Assembly: GCF_032878975.1 (NCBI RefSeq)
Contig: NZ_CP043875.1
Span: forward strand, 1,790,370-1,854,369
DNA length: 64,000 nt
From: Methanoplanus sp. FWC-SCC4
Lineage (GTDB): Archaea > Halobacteriota > Methanomicrobia > Methanomicrobiales > Methanomicrobiaceae
Direction: 5' to 3'
Shown: one piece after another, positions 44,461-53,925 of the stretch
Numbering within the stretch: the first letter of the stretch is position 1
How the letters are laid out: each line of letters opens with the position of its first letter
The notes under the pieces: model-generated
The model's input: the letters and a program-made list of their open reading frames with translations, nothing else
What the model was told of the DNA's origin: nothing
The model's database searches: none
Made by a program: the position numbers and the translations under genes

Positions 44461-44504
44461 AAAACCGGAAATCACGGTTTTAGAAACGCAACACAAGAAA
44501 TGGT

Positions 44505-45788
44505 TTATTCATTCAGGTAATCCTCAACAATTTTCCGAATCTCGGCATTGGGATCTTTTCCTGCAACCTTTATCGCCTCATATGCAGCAGGAGTGCCGAT
44601 CATGCTGAGGGATTCAATTACCCTTTCCCTGACTTCAGGATCTTTTTCATTGGTGTAAAGTGATAACAGATCAATGACTGCCTTGTCATCTCCGATTCTC
44701 CCGAGTGCAGTCACAGCCGCAAGCCGGACCCCCCTGAATTCATCAAAAAGAACATCGCAGAGGAGATCCGATACACTCCTGTCCCCTATTCTTCCAAGTG
44801 ATTTGGCAGCCTCCTTTCTGACATAGTGGTTTTCATCAGCGAGAAGAGCCGCAATCTGATTGATTCCCTCCCTGTAACCGATTATCCTTAAGGCTGCAAG
44901 ACTTCCGGCACGTATCTTCCATCTTTTGTCAAACAGAGAATCCAGAAGTGAATCAGTTGCCGGCATTCCAATCTTTGCAAGTGCCTGTACGCATGCATTG
45001 TGAACTTTCTTTGAAGGATCGTTCATTGTCTCAATTAAGCTGCCGACAGCATCCACAGACTGAAAAATGCCCAGGATTTTTGCTGAATTCTCTCTTATCG
45101 GAAGTGAATCGCTTAAAAGACCGTCTATTAGATATGGTTCGGCCTGGATACCAACCGCCTCAATTGAGAGGCATGTCTTTGCAATGATATCCTTTTCATT
45201 TACACGTAAAGATTCAATTAATGCAATTATTCTCTCAGGGGGAATTTCAGCCGTTTTTTCGGCACCGGGAACTGAAACTTCCAAAACAGGCTGGTGTAAA
45301 ACAGTTTTGGATACCGGGGCGGTGCTTATTAGATCTGCTTTTTGATTTTCTTCCCTTAAAAGTCCGTCAATATTTTTTATTGGTTTATCCGCAGTTCTTT
45401 TTTCACCTGCATAACGTATACGCGGGATTACCAGTATCGCAAAATAAACCCACATATAAATAAAGGAAGTAAAAATGGTGAACATCAGGTCGAGACTCCA
45501 GCCTCTTAAAATAAAACCTGTACACAAAAACGCAAATATTACCAGGAATATGAACACATGTGCTATTTTCTGCTTGGGATACCAAAGAGCGGTCAGAACA
45601 AGCGGTATGTACATAAGATGCGGAGTCATTCTTGCAAGAATGTATCCCATTTCACCGCTTAAAGGGGAAAAGGCAAAAACCGCAAGGATACCGACCAGCA
45701 AAAAATATGCAGCGAGTATATAGACCTGCAGAAAACCCGAACTACGCGTATCATCAGGTATTTCCTGATGAAAGTCACTGATTTTCAT
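44505..45788 (-). CDS. Membrane protein with C-terminal HEAT repeats
   Basis: This 427-residue protein has four to five membrane helices in the first 125 residues (LQVYILAAYFLLVGILAVFAF; LIYIPLVLTALWY-type; YMWVYFAILVIPRI). A linker follows, then about six HEAT/PBS-lyase repeats from about 185 to the end. The repeat pattern is VDAVGSLIETMNDPSKKVHN, then ALxxIGxxxVxxLL. HEAT arrays bind proteins, so the cytoplasmic face probably docks a partner. No enzyme domain is visible. It is convergent with the MFS gene. Confidence 0.82.
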   Translation of the reverse strand: MKISDFHQEIPDDTRSSGFLQVYILAAYFLLVGILAVFAFSPLSGEMGYILARMTPHLMYIPLVLTALWYPKQKIAHVFIFLVIFAFLCTGFILRGWSLDLMFTIFTSFIYMWVYFAILVIPRIRYAGEKRTADKPIKNIDGLLREENQKADLISTAPVSKTVLHQPVLEVSVPGAEKTAEIPPERIIALIESLRVNEKDIIAKTCLSIEAVGIQAEPYLIDGLLSDSLPIRENSAKILGIFQSVDAVGSLIETMNDPSKKVHNACVQALAKIGMPATDSLLDSLFDKRWKIRAGSLAALRIIGYREGINQIAALLADENHYVRKEAAKSLGRIGDRSVSDLLCDVLFDEFRGVRLAAVTALGRIGDDKAVIDLLSLYTNEKDPEVRERVIESLSMIGTPAAYEAIKVAGKDPNAEIRKIVEDYLNE

Positions 45789-45894
45789 TTAACTTCCATA
45801 TCCTCAGAATTAGAGATTTTTATTCTGTCTTCACCAAAAGCCGGCATAAATATTATCCTGATAATGCAATAAACAGTCTGCCATATTATCTGAT

Positions 45895-45906
45895 ATAAGT
45901 ACTTAT
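45895..45906. promoter_or_regulatory. 12-bp palindrome in the divergent region before the PAS gene
   Basis: ATAAGTACTTAT is a perfect palindrome about 107 bases from the HEAT gene start and 202 bases from the PAS gene start, next to TATA-like AATATATC at 45908-45915. A regulator site is possible. Confidence 0.3.
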
Positions 45907-46107
45907 GAATATATCATTTTAATCAGGCCTAATTATTAATTTTGAAAATTGTTACTGACAAAACAGTTTTTAACACCAAAAATCAATTCAGAATATAGAA
46001 GCTGAAATTATAAGCAGACATTTTTGAGTGGGATATCAGCAGGAGTCAGCGATGTCCTCAAAAAACCAGTAATCCCGATATATTTTCCTGACTGGAATGG
46101 TGAAATA

Positions 46108-47139
46108 ATGACTTTATCAAAAAGTATTGAAGAACTAAGGGAGTGGGCAAAAAATCAGAGGCAAAGCCCCGACACAATATGGCAGATGACCTACAATGCA
46201 ATTGAAGACCCGGTATTTCTTTTGACACATGAAGGTGAAATACTGCTTGCAAATGAAGCTTCGGCAAAACTTCTCGGCATGTCTGTTGAAGAGATACTTG
46301 ACAGTCATCACTGTTATGAGATTGTTCACAAAACAACCGCTTTCATTGAAGGGTGTCCATTTGTAAAAGCGATGGACTCCAAAAAGAGAGAGAGCTACAA
46401 GCTTAAAATGGATGAAAAATGGTACCTTGTAGCTGTTGATCCAATAAATGATGAAAACGGGAATGTTATCGGTGCAATCCACATTATTACCGATATTGAT
46501 GATTTAATCAAAACAACTGCCAGAAAAGCCCATTTGGGAGAGATCATTGAAAACACCCTTGATGCCATATTTAGTGCAACAGGGAATGGAAAAATCGATT
46601 TCTGGAATAAGAGTGCAGCGGCTCTTTTTGGATATACGGAAGAAGAGATTTTAGGAGAGGATATCGGTATTCTGATGCCTGAAAACAGGAAAGATGAATA
46701 CAAAAAAGTTTTTGAGGAAATCGTCTCCGGCATCGCTCTTGAAAGATATGAAACAATAATTCTCAAAAAAGACGGAACAAAGATGGAGGTTTTGATGAAT
46801 GCACAGCCGGTATATGACGAGAGAAAGATAATAAAAGGTGCCTCCTTCATGCTTCACGATCTAACCCCGCAAAGAAAAACGGAAAGAGAGCTTTTAGCAT
46901 ATGTAACGGAGAGTGCACTGAGGCTTAAAAAACCGGTTGAAATAATCAAAAACAATCTTGATGATATTAGCAGACTTTTAGAGAAGGGCGATATCGGCAT
47001 TGAAGAGACAAAGTTGCTCCTTTCAGTTCAGGCATCAAACGCTGAGAAGGTTATTGAAAATTTAAAAGACCTGAATACGGCGGTTGTTGAAAAACAAAAG
47101 GGAATTCCGAATATATATATGGAATTTTTATCAAAGTGA
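46108..47139 (+). CDS. Double PAS-domain sensor protein without kinase domain
   Basis: This 343-residue soluble protein has two PAS domains, about 20-135 (TYNAIEDPVFLLTHEGEILL, ASAKLLGMSVEEIL) and about 140-265 (ENTLDAIFSATGNGKIDFWN, ALFGYTEEEILGEDIGILMP). It ends with a helical region (about 268-340) that resembles a dimerisation domain without the phospho-accepting His or an ATPase domain. ATG 46108 is preceded by GGTGA seven bases upstream; the in-frame TTG at 46024 is not needed. The next gene, 15 bases on, encodes a RecA-like protein, so the two are probably a signalling pair. Confidence 0.86.
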   Translation: MTLSKSIEELREWAKNQRQSPDTIWQMTYNAIEDPVFLLTHEGEILLANEASAKLLGMSVEEILDSHHCYEIVHKTTAFIEGCPFVKAMDSKKRESYKLKMDEKWYLVAVDPINDENGNVIGAIHIITDIDDLIKTTARKAHLGEIIENTLDAIFSATGNGKIDFWNKSAAALFGYTEEEILGEDIGILMPENRKDEYKKVFEEIVSGIALERYETIILKKDGTKMEVLMNAQPVYDERKIIKGASFMLHDLTPQRKTERELLAYVTESALRLKKPVEIIKNNLDDISRLLEKGDIGIEETKLLLSVQASNAEKVIENLKDLNTAVVEKQKGIPNIYMEFLSK

Positions 47140-47154
47140 GAGGTGTTTTCAATC

Positions 47155-47700
47155 ATGGATTTCTCGATTCCTGCTAACGGCGATTCGCTCATAATTCTGT
47201 ATTTGTCAGATCCACGTGAGGTCAGGGCGAGCAACACAAAAATCATTCAAAAGGCAGAAGAGGCAGGCTATAATATAATCGTGTTAACCACCAATTTCCC
47301 GGCAACAGTGCTTGAAAAGATATACAACAAAAACGGAATAGACCATGACAATATTTATTTCATCGACTCCATCACAAGATATTCTATCGGGGGAAATCCG
47401 GGAAAGGATGAACATCATGTATACACTGCAAGCCCTTCCGATCTGACCGGACTCTCAATTGCACTATCGGAATGCATTAATCAGGTAAAAGGTGATAAGA
47501 CTTTCATACTTTTGGATTCGATAAGCACGATGCTGATTTATCTGCCGTCTGACAAGATTTCAAAGTTTGTTCACCAGACCGTGAGCAGACTCCGTCAGAC
47601 TGAAGACAGCGGTGCTATTCTTGCAGTTGACGGTGGTCTTGATCCAATGCTTTTTGCCCAGATGAGTTCTTTTGTAGACGAAGTTGTCGGACCGGAATAA
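47155..47700 (+). CDS. RecA/KaiC-like protein lacking a P-loop (DUF7504/DUF835-like)
   Basis: This 181-residue protein has the strand order of the RecA-type fold: SLIILYLSD, NIIVLTTNFPATVLEKIY, DNIYFIDSITRYS and KTFILLDSISTMLIY, the last a Walker-B-like strand. A Walker A lysine loop (GKT/S) is missing, so ATP hydrolysis is doubtful. Such proteins partner PAS sensors in methanogens and haloarchaea, though their role is unclear. ATG 47155 follows AGGTG nine bases away; an upstream GTG at 47143 overlaps that site. It is co-transcribed with the PAS gene. Confidence 0.7.
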   Translation: MDFSIPANGDSLIILYLSDPREVRASNTKIIQKAEEAGYNIIVLTTNFPATVLEKIYNKNGIDHDNIYFIDSITRYSIGGNPGKDEHHVYTASPSDLTGLSIALSECINQVKGDKTFILLDSISTMLIYLPSDKISKFVHQTVSRLRQTEDSGAILAVDGGLDPMLFAQMSSFVDEVVGPE

Positions 47701-47811
47701 AATAATACATATTTTCCATTTTTGTGCCGTATCTGAGGTTTTCAAAAGTTCCGGGTCAATGCTATATACTATCAGATACATCGGATTTTCTAATGACGGG
47801 GGATATCTGAT

Positions 47812-48462
47812 TTGGGTCCTAAAATTTTTGTTGTGTACTATTCGATGACAGGGCATATGCACAAACTTGCCGAGGCTGTTTGTGAGGGTATACGGGATGC
47901 CGGGTGCACTCCGCGGATGTACAGGGTGCCGGAGACTCTGCCGGAAGAGGTTTTGGTTATGACGGGTGCAAAAGCATTTCAGGAGGATTTTTTAAAAATT
48001 CCCGAGATTAAACGGGATGAACTCTCCAGAGCAGATGCTGTCATATTCGGAACCCCGACACGGTTTGGGAATATGTGCGGGCAGATGAGGCAGTTTCTGG
48101 ATTCAACAGGCGGTCTGTGGAAGACAGGCGGCCTTACTGGGAAGGTGGGTTCCGTGTTTACCTCTTCTGCCACACAGCACGGCGGACAGGAGTCAACCAT
48201 ATTAACAACGCAGATCACTCTTCAGCACCACGGGATGATTATTGCAGGCCTTCCGTATCTTTTTGAAGGGCAGTCAAAAATGGATGAGATTACAGGGTGT
48301 TCACCATACGGTGCATCAACGATTACAGGCAGTGCAGGAGAGAGGATGCCTTCAGAAAACGAGCTTTCAGGTGCACGGACACAAGGTAGATATGTGGCGG
48401 AGATTGCAAAGGCACTTGCACCAAAGCGGGATGAGATACTTAAGATTTTTTCGTCCTGTTAG
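47812..48462 (+). CDS. wrbA: NAD(P)H:quinone oxidoreductase, WrbA type
   Basis: This 216-residue flavodoxin-like protein has the FMN phosphate loop YSMTGHMHKLA (near 10-20). It also has the WrbA segments FGTPTRFGNMCGQMRQFLD, FTSSATQHGGQESTI and YGASTITGS. It reduces quinones by two electrons and protects against redox stress. The only start is TTG 47812, with GGGGGAT about 8 bases before it. A TATA box TGCTATATACT lies near 47760. Runs of T follow the stop. Confidence 0.93.
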   Translation: MGPKIFVVYYSMTGHMHKLAEAVCEGIRDAGCTPRMYRVPETLPEEVLVMTGAKAFQEDFLKIPEIKRDELSRADAVIFGTPTRFGNMCGQMRQFLDSTGGLWKTGGLTGKVGSVFTSSATQHGGQESTILTTQITLQHHGMIIAGLPYLFEGQSKMDEITGCSPYGASTITGSAGERMPSENELSGARTQGRYVAEIAKALAPKRDEILKIFSSC

Positions 48463-48465
48463 GTT

Positions 48466-48481
48466 TTTTTCTCTTTTTTTA
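48466..48481 (+). terminator. T-tract terminator after wrbA
   Basis: Two T7 runs separated by CTC follow the wrbA stop within 4 bases. This is a plain archaeal T-tract terminator. Confidence 0.5.
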
Positions 48482-48642
48482 CGTAACCGGGGGATTCCAG
48501 GAGATTTTACGAATTCTTTCAGTTCTGATTATATTTATAGGGGATTTTTTGCAGGTAATGTTCAAAAAAACCTTAAAAATACATTTTCATTACGGATAAA
48601 TAAAAAAGAAATTATTTAACTAAAAACCCGAAATTAAACATA

Positions 48643-50502
48643 ATGGAAGCAGGACAAGGCGAACTGGATAAATATATAAATGAAATATCCGCCTTTTTTT
48701 CCGGTTATCGTTCCCTGTTAAAATCATGGATGACCTGTTCATTGAAATATGCAGTTCTTTTTGTATTTGTCGGCGCTCTGGTTTTTCTTATCTTCGGAGT
48801 CACTGGTTTTTCACAAACAAATATCGATAACGCAAGATACATGTTAAGTGCTCTCGTTCAGGGGCAGGCAGCGATAATATCCATAGTAATTACCCTGACA
48901 CTTGTTGCAGTCCAACTGAGTGCAGGTTCATATTCACCGCGTGTGATTGACATAATGAAAAAGAATCCTGATATGTGGATTCTTCTTTTCATTTACGCTG
49001 TTCTCATATGTTACGGGCTTTTCATCCTCAAGTCACTGGAAATATCGTTTTATGAGATTTCTGTCGGAACTGGGGTCTTTTCATATGGAACTGTAAACAG
49101 CAGTCCTGCTTTTTTAGGCCTCTCTTTTGAGGAACTTGTATATTTTGCATATGTTTCAGGGGTTTTTTCAGTATTCGCATTGATTCCCTATATGTTAAGC
49201 ACCATTTCACTTCTGAAACCTGAAACAATAATTGAGAAACTTGCAGATGAGATAAATGAATCTAATATCCTAAATGAGAACAAAAGCCCTTTTCAACCGG
49301 TTTTTGATATAATTCATTCCGCAATCGCAAAATATGATATTACCACTACAAGAGCCGGACTTAATGCAGTGGAAAAACGCGTTGAGGCTATAATGAATCA
49401 GGCCGGTGAAAACAGGAGTAATGAAATATCTAAAATATTCTGCTCTTATCTTGAGAGGTGTGCTGTTGCCGCCATCAATAATGATGATGAGGAAATTGTA
49501 GGTTTTCTCGCACATACGGCAGGAAATTTTGGAGTTTTTGCAGCTGAGAGGGGATTTGAAGACGCGATATCGAACTTATCAGATGTACTTCAAAATATTG
49601 GTGTGAAATCCGCAGATAAGGGTCTTAAAGATGCAACATTAAAAGTAATAACTACAATCCGCATTGTTGGACTGGAATCTGCAAAAAAAGAGTTTAAAAA
49701 CTCAACGGCAGAGTTATTACTTGCTCTTGAAAATATCAGCGAATCCACATACTTATGTCTTGCAGAGGTAACAAACAGAATAATACTTTCAATTGGAAAG
49801 ATTGGAATGTTATCGATAGCGAAGACCCTCACATTAGCAGCATCAGAAGTAGTATTTGCACTTGAAAATATCGCAATCAAATCTATAGAAAATGAAAATG
49901 AAGATGCAACATCAAATGCAATATATATTCTCAAAATAATTGGGGAGATATCTGCCAAAGAAGGACTTGAAGATGAAACATCAGATGTAATAAATGCGCT
50001 TCGAAATATTGGCGAATCATCTGGAAAGATGGGTTTTGAATTAGGGACAACAAATGCAGTATTATCAATTCTGGAGATCTATGAAAAAACAACCAATGAA
50101 AAGGATCTTTCCAAGGTACCCACATTAGTATCAAATGCATTCGCATATATTCATGAAATGACTACTGGTTTGAAACTTGAGAAAACAGAATTAATTGTAA
50201 AATATGTAATTGCAAATGTGTCTCATAAAACTGCTCAAAAAGAGCTTGAATATACAACATCAAAAGCTGTAAATGCTTTATTGAAAATAAGTATTACGTC
50301 CAGAAAAATTTCTGAAAACATATATAATTACTATATTTTTGCAGAATTTCTGGCAAAGATGAGAGCCAGTACAGGAGAAATTGTTCAAGATGCAATTGAC
50401 AAATACGAATCAGAAATTTCTGAAAATGAGAAAAAATCATTCAGTCTATTCATTTTAATATATGAAAACGAATATGAGATGTTGACTAAATATAATTTAT
50501 GA
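48643..50502 (+). CDS. DUF2254-like membrane protein with a long helical repeat domain
   Basis: This 619-residue protein has four membrane helices in the first 190 residues (YAVLFVFVGALVFLIFGV; AAIISIVITLTLVAVQL; WILLFIYAVLICYGLFIL; SVFALIPYML). SAGSYSPRVIDIMKKNPDMW is the DUF2254 signature. From about 200 to 560 is a cytoplasmic, helical array of roughly 33-36-residue repeats of the form LxxIGxxSAxxGLEDATSxVIxAL. Such repeats are not part of ordinary DUF2254 proteins, so this is an unusual fusion or a lineage-specific type. Function is unknown. Confidence 0.78.
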   Translation: MEAGQGELDKYINEISAFFSGYRSLLKSWMTCSLKYAVLFVFVGALVFLIFGVTGFSQTNIDNARYMLSALVQGQAAIISIVITLTLVAVQLSAGSYSPRVIDIMKKNPDMWILLFIYAVLICYGLFILKSLEISFYEISVGTGVFSYGTVNSSPAFLGLSFEELVYFAYVSGVFSVFALIPYMLSTISLLKPETIIEKLADEINESNILNENKSPFQPVFDIIHSAIAKYDITTTRAGLNAVEKRVEAIMNQAGENRSNEISKIFCSYLERCAVAAINNDDEEIVGFLAHTAGNFGVFAAERGFEDAISNLSDVLQNIGVKSADKGLKDATLKVITTIRIVGLESAKKEFKNSTAELLLALENISESTYLCLAEVTNRIILSIGKIGMLSIAKTLTLAASEVVFALENIAIKSIENENEDATSNAIYILKIIGEISAKEGLEDETSDVINALRNIGESSGKMGFELGTTNAVLSILEIYEKTTNEKDLSKVPTLVSNAFAYIHEMTTGLKLEKTELIVKYVIANVSHKTAQKELEYTTSKAVNALLKISITSRKISENIYNYYIFAEFLAKMRASTGEIVQDAIDKYESEISENEKKSFSLFILIYENEYEMLTKYNL

Positions 50503-50594
50503 GTGACTGGAATATTCCTGTAAACAAAATCTCTTAGAAAAACTTCATTTCAGATCTTTAAAACAAAAATAACCACACTTTTTAATTAAAATGG

Positions 50595-50667
50595 TACCCC
50601 TGGGCGGATTCGAACCGCCGTTTCCGGCTCCAAAGGCCGGAATGATTGACCGCTACACTACAGGAGT
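50595..50667 (-). tRNA. tRNA-Gln(TTG)
   Basis: On the minus strand the acceptor ACTCCTG pairs with CAGGGGT (one G-T pair), and the discriminator is A. The anticodon stem CCGGC/GCCGG holds CTTTGGA with anticodon TTG, and the T arm is GGCGG-TTCGAAT-CCGCC. The three bases after the discriminator (50592-50594) read CCA in the genome, unlike the other tRNAs here. Confidence 0.94.
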
Positions 50668-50873
50668 CCTCAAGAACTGGATTATAGTATTTCTTTTATG
50701 ACTTAAAATTTCTTCTCATACATCACTCATCAGCGTATGGATTATCACAACTGACAAAATGAATTACAGGTGGATAAGGCCGCTGATTTTAAACATGAAA
50801 GGAAGAGTGAATTAAAAGTTAAAATCCTGAAGCGGAATTTTTTAAAATTATTTTGGTAACATGCAAATAATCG

Positions 50874-51680
50874 ATGAATACAAACTATGATATATATTTA
50901 CAGACAGGAAACTCAGGACAAATGGATCCATCAGAAAACAAAAGACCGGAAATTGCAGTCATTTTAATATTCCTGATTATAATCACGGCATTCATCTTCA
51001 GAGGAGCACTCTGGAGTCTCGCAACAGGAAATGTCCATTATTTTGTCCCTGTTGAAGACAAAATATATCTTTCAGGCAACAGCAGCGATCTCACAGACTA
51101 CTGGGCCAAAATAACAAAAGAAGCCGGATTTGAAGAATCATCCGCTGCAATTGAAAGTTTTTCACTTCACAAAAACCCCGACGGAACCATTGAATCACTT
51201 TTCATGTTTTTTTACGCTCTTAAAAACGGCAAAGATTACAGATATTCAGTATCCTATAATGCAGGCGAAGCAAGCGGGCAGAACAGGATCACCATTTACA
51301 GCAGAGAGGGTAAACCTCCAATGCCAAAATTTACAACCAGACAGTCATATTCGCCGGCGGATTTCCTTCGTGAAACGGAAAAAATAAATCTGACGGATCT
51401 GGGCTGTCAGAACAATACTGTATCCATAAGGGCTGACAGTAACCACGGCGGAGGATCTTACGTAAGCGGCAACTACAGGATTTTTTTGCAGGAAAACGAC
51501 ACACTGATACCTCTTGAAAGGATAAGTCTGAATAACGATTGCCTAACTCCGTTTCCGATAATGATCAGTCTGATGCACTGTTCAGAATTTTCAAAAGGGA
51601 CTTCATGCTCTTCATTTGAAAATTTGGTTATTTTCCCGGAGAAATGTACCGCAGGAGCTGAGATCTCCTATTTAACCTGA
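50874..51680 (+). CDS. Membrane-anchored protein, function unknown
   Basis: This 268-residue protein has a single membrane helix near residues 26-50 (PEIAVILIFLIIITAFIFRG) and an outer domain of about 215 residues, rich in Ser, Asn and beta strands. I do not recognise the family. It has four Cys in the last quarter. ATG 50874 may be followed by a better start inside, but the N-terminal region is too short of signals to decide. The neighbours are a tRNA and a convergent sensor gene. Confidence 0.65.
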   Translation: MNTNYDIYLQTGNSGQMDPSENKRPEIAVILIFLIIITAFIFRGALWSLATGNVHYFVPVEDKIYLSGNSSDLTDYWAKITKEAGFEESSAAIESFSLHKNPDGTIESLFMFFYALKNGKDYRYSVSYNAGEASGQNRITIYSREGKPPMPKFTTRQSYSPADFLRETEKINLTDLGCQNNTVSIRADSNHGGGSYVSGNYRIFLQENDTLIPLERISLNNDCLTPFPIMISLMHCSEFSKGTSCSSFENLVIFPEKCTAGAEISYLT

Positions 51681-51787
51681 AAAAAAGTTTTAGAACCTGC
51701 ATCATCAGTTACAATGATTTTCCGCAGGATAATACATGACGAGTTATAGTGAATTTAAACACTATACAAATCTCATAAGGGTGAAGA

Positions 51788-53725
51788 TTACTTCTTATCC
51801 ATGTTCCTCTTCTCATCCTCAATTCTATAGTACTTCCTCATAAATTCCCTGATCTTCTCAGACTCAACCCAGGCCTGATCAAGCCTGTTTATCAGTTTGT
51901 CAATTACATCAGCCTGTTCAAAGATTTTGTCGGTATAAGGACCCTGTTCGAGATCAGTGTAGCCGACAATAACCGCAAGCGGATTTCTGATCTCATCGTT
52001 TAATGCCGCCATCTTAACAAGATTCTCTTCAATCTGCCGTATTGCCTCAAACTCGCGTTTCATTGAGGCTTTCTCTTCTGTCATATCACGCATGAAGGAG
52101 AGAAGGTAATCATCATTTCCAAGTCGTATAATCCTGGCACTAACATAAACGGGCATAAATATGCCTTCCTTCCCGGCCAGCCACCCTTCAAAATAATCCT
52201 CACGCTTAATAATCAGCCTTTCAATCACCAGGGGAACTGACGACCCGGGTTTTTCAGGCACAACATCGGCAAGTTTCATAGACAGAAATTCCTGACGGCT
52301 GTATCCCAATTTCCGGCAGGCAATATCATTCACCTCAACAAAACCCGGATTTTTGATATTTTCATCGTTCAGCCTGTTTAAGAAGATAAGATCATTTACG
52401 TTGTTGAAGATTTCACGAAATTTATATTCATTCTCACGCAAGGCCTCTTCAAATGCCTTTCTCCTGGATATATCAAGGAATGAGCCGTGCAGACCCGCAA
52501 CCTCGCCTGATGAATCAAGAACAGGCGAAATCGAACCATAAACAGGAAACAGTTCCCCCTCTGCCCTTATTCCCTCGAGCTCACCTGTCCAGCTTTTATT
52601 CTCAGAAACCCGGTCCGGCAGGCATTTGGTATCATCAGAAATGCTAAAAATATCCGAAATGCAGAGATTGGCAATATCCCTCTCTTTAAAACCCCAAAGC
52701 TTCCTTGCAGAATTATTCATATAGAATATTTTACCGTTTTTGTCTGAGAGAAAAACAGGACTTACCGATGAAGCAATGGCAGACTCCTTAAACAGCAGAT
52801 CCTCCCTTGCTTTTTTCAACTCCGATGTCCTCTCGTCAACAGCAGCATCAAGCCCGAGCTGGGTGTATATTACATAACCACCAAAGACACCGGAAAGAGT
52901 GATTATAAGAAGGTATATGCCCATAAACCAGTTCACCCTGTCCTTTACAAGGGATACCCAGCCGCCTTTTGGGATCATTGCAATCTCCCACTGTTCATAT
53001 CCGATTTGCATCATCTGAACAACCGGTTCATCCAGATATACATCCTCACTGCCATAAAAGACACCGTAATCATCATTTTTTATTGCATAATCATATTTTG
53101 TATCTCCCGGAATACCGCTCAGCTCATACATAGAAGGCATATTAATTACGATTTCCACAAAGCCCCAGAAATCTCCGTTCTCATATGTTCCGTTGAGGAA
53201 TATGGGTTTTATTATGATAACGCCCTCTCCACCCTGTATCAACCGGACCGGACCGCGTATAACCGTGGGCTGACCTTCAAACAATACCTTATTCTGCCGT
53301 ATAACTTCAGGACGTGCGTCGTTTAAAATATTATAGTCTATTATCGCTTCATTCCCCTCAAGAGGATATACATAATGCCTGATACCCCCCGGACTTGCCG
53401 CAAGGTTTCGAAGACCGTTAAAACTGTTATAAATACCGGATGCAAACGGATCAAACTCGGCATCCAGTCTTTCTTTTGAGGGATTGGTTTTTATAAAGGA
53501 ATAAAGGGCTTCTATAAGGCCAAGGCGCTCATTTAAGGCATAAGTGAAATAGTTGCTGTGAATTGCCAGAGTAGTTCCTGCATCTTTTTTTTCGAGATCA
53601 ATAAGATGCTCCTGATAATTTGCACCAAGATCAAACCAGAAGGGCAGCAGAACTAATATTATCAAAAGTCCGGTCAGTATGCCGGTTCTCTTCGGGCATT
53701 TTCTCAGTTTTTCAACCAGTTTCAT
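51788..53725 (-). CDS. CHASE-PAS-PAS sensor with a degenerate kinase end
   Basis: This 645-residue protein has two membrane helices (about 15-35 and 265-290) around an outer CHASE domain (about 60-210), followed by two PAS domains (about 310-420 and 430-550). The final part resembles a HisKA dimerisation domain. At the position of the usual phospho-accepting His, the sequence reads LNDEIRNPLAVIVGY with Asp-Glu instead, and the HATPase domain is absent. It therefore cannot be a classical histidine kinase. Many methanogens encode similar proteins. ATG 53725 follows GGGTG by about 9 bases. Confidence 0.85.
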   Translation of the reverse strand: MKLVEKLRKCPKRTGILTGLLIILVLLPFWFDLGANYQEHLIDLEKKDAGTTLAIHSNYFTYALNERLGLIEALYSFIKTNPSKERLDAEFDPFASGIYNSFNGLRNLAASPGGIRHYVYPLEGNEAIIDYNILNDARPEVIRQNKVLFEGQPTVIRGPVRLIQGGEGVIIIKPIFLNGTYENGDFWGFVEIVINMPSMYELSGIPGDTKYDYAIKNDDYGVFYGSEDVYLDEPVVQMMQIGYEQWEIAMIPKGGWVSLVKDRVNWFMGIYLLIITLSGVFGGYVIYTQLGLDAAVDERTSELKKAREDLLFKESAIASSVSPVFLSDKNGKIFYMNNSARKLWGFKERDIANLCISDIFSISDDTKCLPDRVSENKSWTGELEGIRAEGELFPVYGSISPVLDSSGEVAGLHGSFLDISRRKAFEEALRENEYKFREIFNNVNDLIFLNRLNDENIKNPGFVEVNDIACRKLGYSRQEFLSMKLADVVPEKPGSSVPLVIERLIIKREDYFEGWLAGKEGIFMPVYVSARIIRLGNDDYLLSFMRDMTEEKASMKREFEAIRQIEENLVKMAALNDEIRNPLAVIVGYTDLEQGPYTDKIFEQADVIDKLINRLDQAWVESEKIREFMRKYYRIEDEKRNMDKK

Positions 53726-53925
53726 CAAAAAAGCACCCTTTCATTTCAGTTAGATAACCAATAAATCAAAAAGGATCTAAAGCTCCCCCGAAATGTTACT
53801 TTTTTTCTAATAGATAACCTGATTTTAAATAATCATTGTGGTGATTTATTTTTTTAAACAAAACGGGGTTAATTAAACCCCCCATAAAAAAAAATTTTAA
53901 TAAAAAATATTTGGAAAAGGCTAAT

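Noticed and set aside
46024-46107. TTG start of the PAS protein at 46024
   Set aside because: The ATG at 46108 has a GGTGA site and begins right before the first PAS helix.
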